DNA of 64,000 nucleotides from Nannocystis punicea (GTDB taxonomy: Bacteria > Myxococcota_A > Polyangia > Nannocystales > Nannocystaceae), in the NCBI RefSeq assembly GCF_026965555.1, contig NZ_CP114040.1, positions 2,914,001 through 2,978,000 on the forward strand, in the 5' to 3' direction. Made by a program: the position numbers and the translations under genes. Positions 60,345 through 64,000 of the stretch are shown here, in pieces. The notes below the pieces were generated by a model, which was given only the letters and a program-made list of their open reading frames with translations, did no database searches and had not been told where the DNA came from. Position 1 is the stretch's first letter, and each line of letters begins with the position of its first letter.

Positions 60345-61739
60345 ATGCGATCCCTACGCGCCCTCTATTGCTTCGCCATCCTTTTAACTGCCTGCCCTGA
60401 CCCGACCTCGGCCACCTCGGCCAGCGATTCCGGTGACGACTCGACCACCGGTGCGACCAGCGAGCCGACCACCGGTGCGACCAGCGATCCGACCACCGGT
60501 TCGACCGGCGATGACGCCACCGGCGTGGATACCGAGCAGTCCGTCGCTCCGGTCGACCTCGCCTGCGACCTCATGCGCGAGGCGTGCGAGCGGCAGGTCG
60601 CGTGCGGACACGCGATCGTCAACAACAACCCCGGCGGCGTCGAGGCCTGCCTCGCGGAGCAGCGGTGCGAAACTGTGGGCGAGCTGCTCGACTTGCCGAA
60701 CATCGAGCTCGACCCCGACGCCGTGGAGGCGTGCATCGCGGCGCTCGAAGCCGCGAGCTGCGGCGAACTCGTCGCGCACGGGCTCGAGATCGATCCGAGC
60801 TGCTCGCTATACCTCGCCGGCACCCTCGGCGAGGGCGAGGCCTGCCACGGCGGTACCGTCTCCGACTGCGCGCCGGGTCTGTCCTGCGTGTTCGAGGGCG
60901 GCGCTTGCCCCGGCACCTGCGCGGCCCCGCCCGCGCCTTGCAGCGAGGGATCGTGCGGCGCCGACGCGTTCTGTACCGTGGACGGCACGTGCCAGCCTCG
61001 GGCAGCGCTGGGCGAGGCGTGCGACGAGACGAACATCGAGTTCGACAACCTGAGCGACAGGGCTTGCGCGGCCGGGAGTCATTGCCAGGACTCCGTCTGT
61101 GTGGCCGACCTCGGCGCCGGCGCGCAGTGCGGCGGACTGGACGTGCACGCCTGCGGCGACGGGGCGTGCGTGTGCGCCGATCTCGAGAATTGCGACGAGA
61201 CGGCCGATTTCGCCTGCGGGCCCGTGCGCGGGGCGGGTGAGCCGTGCTCGACCGCCTTCGATTGCGCCGAGGGCCTCTATTGCGACTTCTACGCCGGGAG
61301 CCGCTGCGCCGCGCGCGGGGGGCGAGGCGAGGCGTGCAACGATTCGTTCGGCGCCTGCCTCCATTCGCTCGCGTGCGCCGACGGGACGTGCGCCGACGAA
61401 CAGGAGAGCGTCTCGGACGTGTCCTTGCTCGAGGAGGACGAGAGCTGCATCGGCGGCGGCTCCTGCCCGCTCGGCACGGCGTGCACTTGTGACGACGCGG
61501 ACTGCGTCGACAAGCACTGCCTGCCAGCGCCCGGCCTCGGGGAGAGCTGCGAAGCGCAGGACTTCGACGGCTACTCCTGCTCCGAAGGCCTGTGCGACAT
61601 CCTCGCCAGCCACATCTGCGTGCTCCCGGGTGCCGCGGGGGAGGCCTGCCCCCTGGACGGCTTGACCTTCGCCTGCGCCTCGCTCTTCTGCATCGAGGGC
61701 CATTGCGCGTCCGTGGAGCAGACGCTCTGCCAGGAGTGA
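60345..61739 (+). CDS. large Cys-rich lipoprotein
   Basis: 464 residues from the ATG at 60345. The lipobox is FAILLTAC, followed by a Ser/Thr/Asp-rich linker with a GATS(E/D)PTT repeat (about residues 35-60). The body holds some 50 cysteines in EGF- or Dickkopf-like units (ACDLMREACERQVACGHA; CAPGLSCVFEGGACPGTCA; CGADAFCTVDGTCQPRAALG; CSTAFDCAEGLYCDFYAG; CSEGLCDILASHIC). It should be a surface lipoprotein rich in disulfides. This is a recurrent myxobacterial type of unknown function. Confidence 0.85.
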   Translation: MRSLRALYCFAILLTACPDPTSATSASDSGDDSTTGATSEPTTGATSDPTTGSTGDDATGVDTEQSVAPVDLACDLMREACERQVACGHAIVNNNPGGVEACLAEQRCETVGELLDLPNIELDPDAVEACIAALEAASCGELVAHGLEIDPSCSLYLAGTLGEGEACHGGTVSDCAPGLSCVFEGGACPGTCAAPPAPCSEGSCGADAFCTVDGTCQPRAALGEACDETNIEFDNLSDRACAAGSHCQDSVCVADLGAGAQCGGLDVHACGDGACVCADLENCDETADFACGPVRGAGEPCSTAFDCAEGLYCDFYAGSRCAARGGRGEACNDSFGACLHSLACADGTCADEQESVSDVSLLEEDESCIGGGSCPLGTACTCDDADCVDKHCLPAPGLGESCEAQDFDGYSCSEGLCDILASHICVLPGAAGEACPLDGLTFACASLFCIEGHCASVEQTLCQE

Positions 61740-61910
61740 CGATCGTTCGGCCGCGGTCCGCAAGGGGCCGCCGCGGTCGGGGTGGGTGACCAGGGCGCGC
61801 TGGTGAAGGGCTGCGCGGATCTCCGCGACAGTGGCCTGAGCCTCAAGGCATGGGAGACGCGCTGTGACAGCAGGTGTCGCGCGCCTCGGGTCGCGCGCAC
61901 GTGGAGCCGC
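61740..61910. other. spacer between convergent genes
   Basis: 170 bases with no supported feature. Confidence 0.3.
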
Positions 61911-62534
61911 TCACTGGCGCCTGGGGCGGCCCGCCTCGCACACCGCGGCCGGGTCGGCGCGGGTGAACTCGGCGGTCCAGTTGGTCTCCCAGGCGCGGCC
62001 GTCGTACGAGAAGGCCTGCTCCCAGCGGGCGTGATCGGCGTCGAGCTTGGTCCAGCGATAGCGGACTGCGACCGGGCGGCCGCCGTCCTCGTCGGGGCCG
62101 TAGAACTCGCCGCGGTCGCCCTCGAAGCCGCCGACGACGGGGGTGCCGAGCAGGCCGGTCTCGCTGCTGACCCAGTAGATCGACCACTGCCGCCTGGCGA
62201 GGTCGAAGGTCCGCAAGGTCAGGCCGGCCCAGCCCTTGGTCGGGAAGTGGAGCTCGTCGACGGTGGCCATGCCGCCGAGGTACGGGGTCATGCACAGGGT
62301 CGCGGGGAACTCCTCCCATTCGTCGCTGCCGACCCCGCGGGCCTTGAGGCGCCGCTGCGCGGTCGTCCACCCGCCGGCGAAGTAGTCGAAGTCGTGCACG
62401 TCGCCGGTGCGCGCGGTGGTGTAGTCGGGCGGCAGCGCCGGTGCGTTCACGGGGGCGTCGGTGCCGGACTGCGCGGGGCGGGCACAGGCCGCGCCGCAGA
62501 CGACGAGGAGGAGCAGCGGTCGAGGAATGCGCAT
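61911..62534 (-). CDS. lipoprotein with DUF1579-like domain
   Basis: 207 residues from the ATG at 62534. A lipobox (LVVCGAAC) is followed by a short linker. The domain (HDFDYFAGGWTTAQRRLKAR; EWEEFPATLCMTPYLGGMAT; TLRTFDLARRQWSIYWVSSE; VGGFEGDRGEFYGPDEDG; ARWEQAFSYDGRAWETNWTA) fits a lipocalin-like family I know from many bacteria, usually labelled DUF1579 or similar. Small-molecule binding is likely; no enzyme site is seen. It lies 55 bases downstream of the P450 gene on the same strand and may be co-transcribed with it. Confidence 0.65.
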   Translation of the reverse strand: MRIPRPLLLLVVCGAACARPAQSGTDAPVNAPALPPDYTTARTGDVHDFDYFAGGWTTAQRRLKARGVGSDEWEEFPATLCMTPYLGGMATVDELHFPTKGWAGLTLRTFDLARRQWSIYWVSSETGLLGTPVVGGFEGDRGEFYGPDEDGGRPVAVRYRWTKLDADHARWEQAFSYDGRAWETNWTAEFTRADPAAVCEAGRPRRQ

Positions 62535-62588
62535 GCCGCCGGCGAACCTCTCACACGCGCTCGCGCCGGGTCAAGCGAGGCCCGCGCC

Positions 62589-63938
62589 TCAGCGACGGCG
62601 ATAGCTCAGGCTGAGCTCGCCGATCGGTCGGGACAGGCCGCCGGTGAGCAGCGTGAACCACCGACGCGGCCTCCGGACGACCTGCCACTCGTAGTCGCGG
62701 AGCAGCGGCACGAGGATGGCGGCCAGCATCGCGTAGGCGAGCGGCCTGCCCGAGCACAGGTTGCGGCCGGTGCCGAAGGCGCCGAATTGCAGCGGCGTGG
62801 AGCCGACCGAGGGGCTCTGGTAATTGTCGGTGGTCATCGCCTCGAATCGCGCGGGTCGATATTCGTGCGAGCCCTGGTAGCGCGCGGGGTCGAGGTTGAC
62901 GAGGCCCATGCTGGCACCGACGACGCTGCCCTTCGCCAGGTGGTAGCCGCCGAGGTCGATGTCGGACATCGCCATGCGCCACAGGCCGCCGTTGCTGCGC
63001 AGGCGCATGCTCTCGTTGATCGCGCGGTGCAGCTCCACGAGCGTGCGCATGGCCGCGAGGTCCATCGGCGCGTCCGCGGGGAGGGCGGCGATCTCGGCCC
63101 GCACGCGGGCGAGCGCCTCGGGGTGCTCGACCAGGTCGCTCAGCGTCGAGGCGACCGACATCGCGGTGTTGGTGTGGGCGCCGAAGATGGTGCCGAGGAC
63201 GCGCAGGCCGAGCCAGCGGATGTCATCGTGCTCGGCCCCGTCCGAGGACATGTGATCGATGGCGAATTGCAGGAAGTCGTCGTGCTGCCCGCGGTCGGCC
63301 CGGCGCGCCCGCACCTCGGCCTCGATGAGGCCGATCATGCGGTCGAAGGCGGCGCGGCGGCGGCGGGCCGAGGCGGTCTCGATCGGCAGCATCATGCCGA
63401 GGATGCTAAAGTCGCTCTCGAGCACGTGCATCGCCTCCGCCAGCTCGTCGGCGTGCCGCTCGGCGCCGCCGTGGCCGAGGACGTAGTGGGCGACGACGTG
63501 GAGGACGACGTCGTTGGCCATGCGCAGGCCGTCGACCGTGCCGTGGTCGCCGGGCAGCCGCCGCGCGAGCACCTGGGGCACGAAGGCGACAGTCGGCCCG
63601 ACGTGCTTGCCGATGTACTTGACCGAGAGGCCCTCGCGCATCGGCTTGTCGATCTCGGTGAACAGCTCGGGGCCGAGGATCCGGCCGACCAAATGCTTGT
63701 AGGCGGCGACGAGGCTGAGCTGATCGGTGGGGGTGCGAATGACCTGCTCGAACAGCTCGGGCGCGCCGACCGGGTCGACGAAGGTCAGGGTGGTGCCGAA
63801 GATCCGCGCGGAGAAGACCGGGCCGTGGCGGCGATGCCCGCGGCGCTGAAAGTCGATCGGGTCGCGCATGATCCCGAGAGTGTTGCCGACGAGCGGCAGG
63901 CCGAAGGTGCGGGGCGGAGGAGCGTCGGGCTGCGGCAC
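62589..63938 (-). CDS. cytochrome P450
   Basis: 449 residues from a GTG at 63938. P450 landmarks are present: the I-helix region LRVLGTIFGAHTNTAMSVAS (acid/alcohol pair replaced by His-Thr), the K-helix ExxR in HRAINESMRLR, and the heme-binding loop FGAFGTGRNLCSGRPLAYAM with Cys 395 as thiolate ligand. The N-terminus has no membrane helix, as in soluble bacterial P450s. It resembles the CYP51/CYP7-8-like branch found in myxobacteria more than the CYP102-107 group, but the assignment is by eye. It needs redox partners that are not encoded nearby. Sterol, fatty acid or terpene hydroxylation are possible. Confidence 0.88.
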   Translation of the reverse strand: MPQPDAPPPRTFGLPLVGNTLGIMRDPIDFQRRGHRRHGPVFSARIFGTTLTFVDPVGAPELFEQVIRTPTDQLSLVAAYKHLVGRILGPELFTEIDKPMREGLSVKYIGKHVGPTVAFVPQVLARRLPGDHGTVDGLRMANDVVLHVVAHYVLGHGGAERHADELAEAMHVLESDFSILGMMLPIETASARRRRAAFDRMIGLIEAEVRARRADRGQHDDFLQFAIDHMSSDGAEHDDIRWLGLRVLGTIFGAHTNTAMSVASTLSDLVEHPEALARVRAEIAALPADAPMDLAAMRTLVELHRAINESMRLRSNGGLWRMAMSDIDLGGYHLAKGSVVGASMGLVNLDPARYQGSHEYRPARFEAMTTDNYQSPSVGSTPLQFGAFGTGRNLCSGRPLAYAMLAAILVPLLRDYEWQVVRRPRRWFTLLTGGLSRPIGELSLSYRRR

Positions 63939-64000
63939 GCGAGGACCGTAGCAGTCCGCGGCGAGGCGCGCGTGCGGCTGGCGAAACCCACCTCGATCGC
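63939..64000. other. right edge of the window
   Basis: 62 bases upstream of the P450 start. No feature beyond a probable promoter region. Confidence 0.25.

Overview
The window is high-GC DNA (about 70% by eye, with strong G/C preference at codon third positions) and reads as a chromosome segment of a myxobacterium. Nannocystis or a close relative is my best guess. The reasons are: many lipoproteins whose lipobox cysteine is followed by a Thr/Asp/Gly-rich linker; a surface protein ending in a MYXO-CTERM-type tail (Cys, hydrophobic helix, Arg run); large Ser/Thr kinases fused to TPR regions; an ECF-type sigma factor divergent from one kinase; and solitary secondary-metabolism enzymes (terpene synthase, P450). 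The organism is an inference; no rRNA or tRNA gene was seen.

Layout. (1) Bases 1-7200 are an island of small genes in short, translationally coupled operons, mostly unrecognised, with intrinsic terminators and two divergent small proteins around a repeat-rich control region. It resembles prophage or integrated-element DNA, but no integrase or structural phage gene is visible. (2) 7.4-16 kb holds an acyl-CoA dehydrogenase and two paralogous surface cassettes, each a Thr-rich lipoprotein overlapping a collagen-like protein. The first cassette continues into two small membrane-anchored proteins with a TonB/AgmX-like C-terminal domain. (3) 16-23.8 kb has a Sel1 protein, a membrane sulfatase-like enzyme, two large tandem-repeat arrays and a GbsR/MarR regulator coupled to a methyltransferase. 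(4) 24-31.7 kb has a GST/LysR divergent pair, lipoproteins, a hydrolase and an APH-fold kinase. (5) 31.9-35.8 kb has a 1043-residue receptor-type kinase with a repeat-filled activation loop and a lone receiver domain. (6) 36-43.4 kb has a beta-propeller protein, membrane and secreted proteins, a reverse-transcriptase remnant and a multicopper oxidase. (7) 43.4-49.8 kb has a sigma factor divergent from a zinc-finger kinase-TPR protein, a beta-propeller protein, a hydrolase and a Cys-motif protein. (8) 50-64 kb has more exported proteins, an FG-GAP/MYXO-CTERM protein, a terpene synthase cut short by a duplication of its own 3' end, a complete IS1380-type element with CTAG target duplication, and a cytochrome P450.

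The most unusual signal is a dispersed short inverted repeat, CATGTC-N6-GACATG, often with a UUCG-like centre. It occurs about 20 times between 8.7 and 56 kb, mainly next to gene ends but also in frame inside the large kinase gene. I found no good copy in the first 8.6 kb or in the IS. The best candidate for an undescribed protein system is the duplicated lipoprotein/collagen-like cassette with its TonB-like partners.

Starts were chosen from codon quality, visible ribosome-binding sites, signal peptides and stop/start overlaps. No homology search was possible, so family names rest on motifs I recognise.
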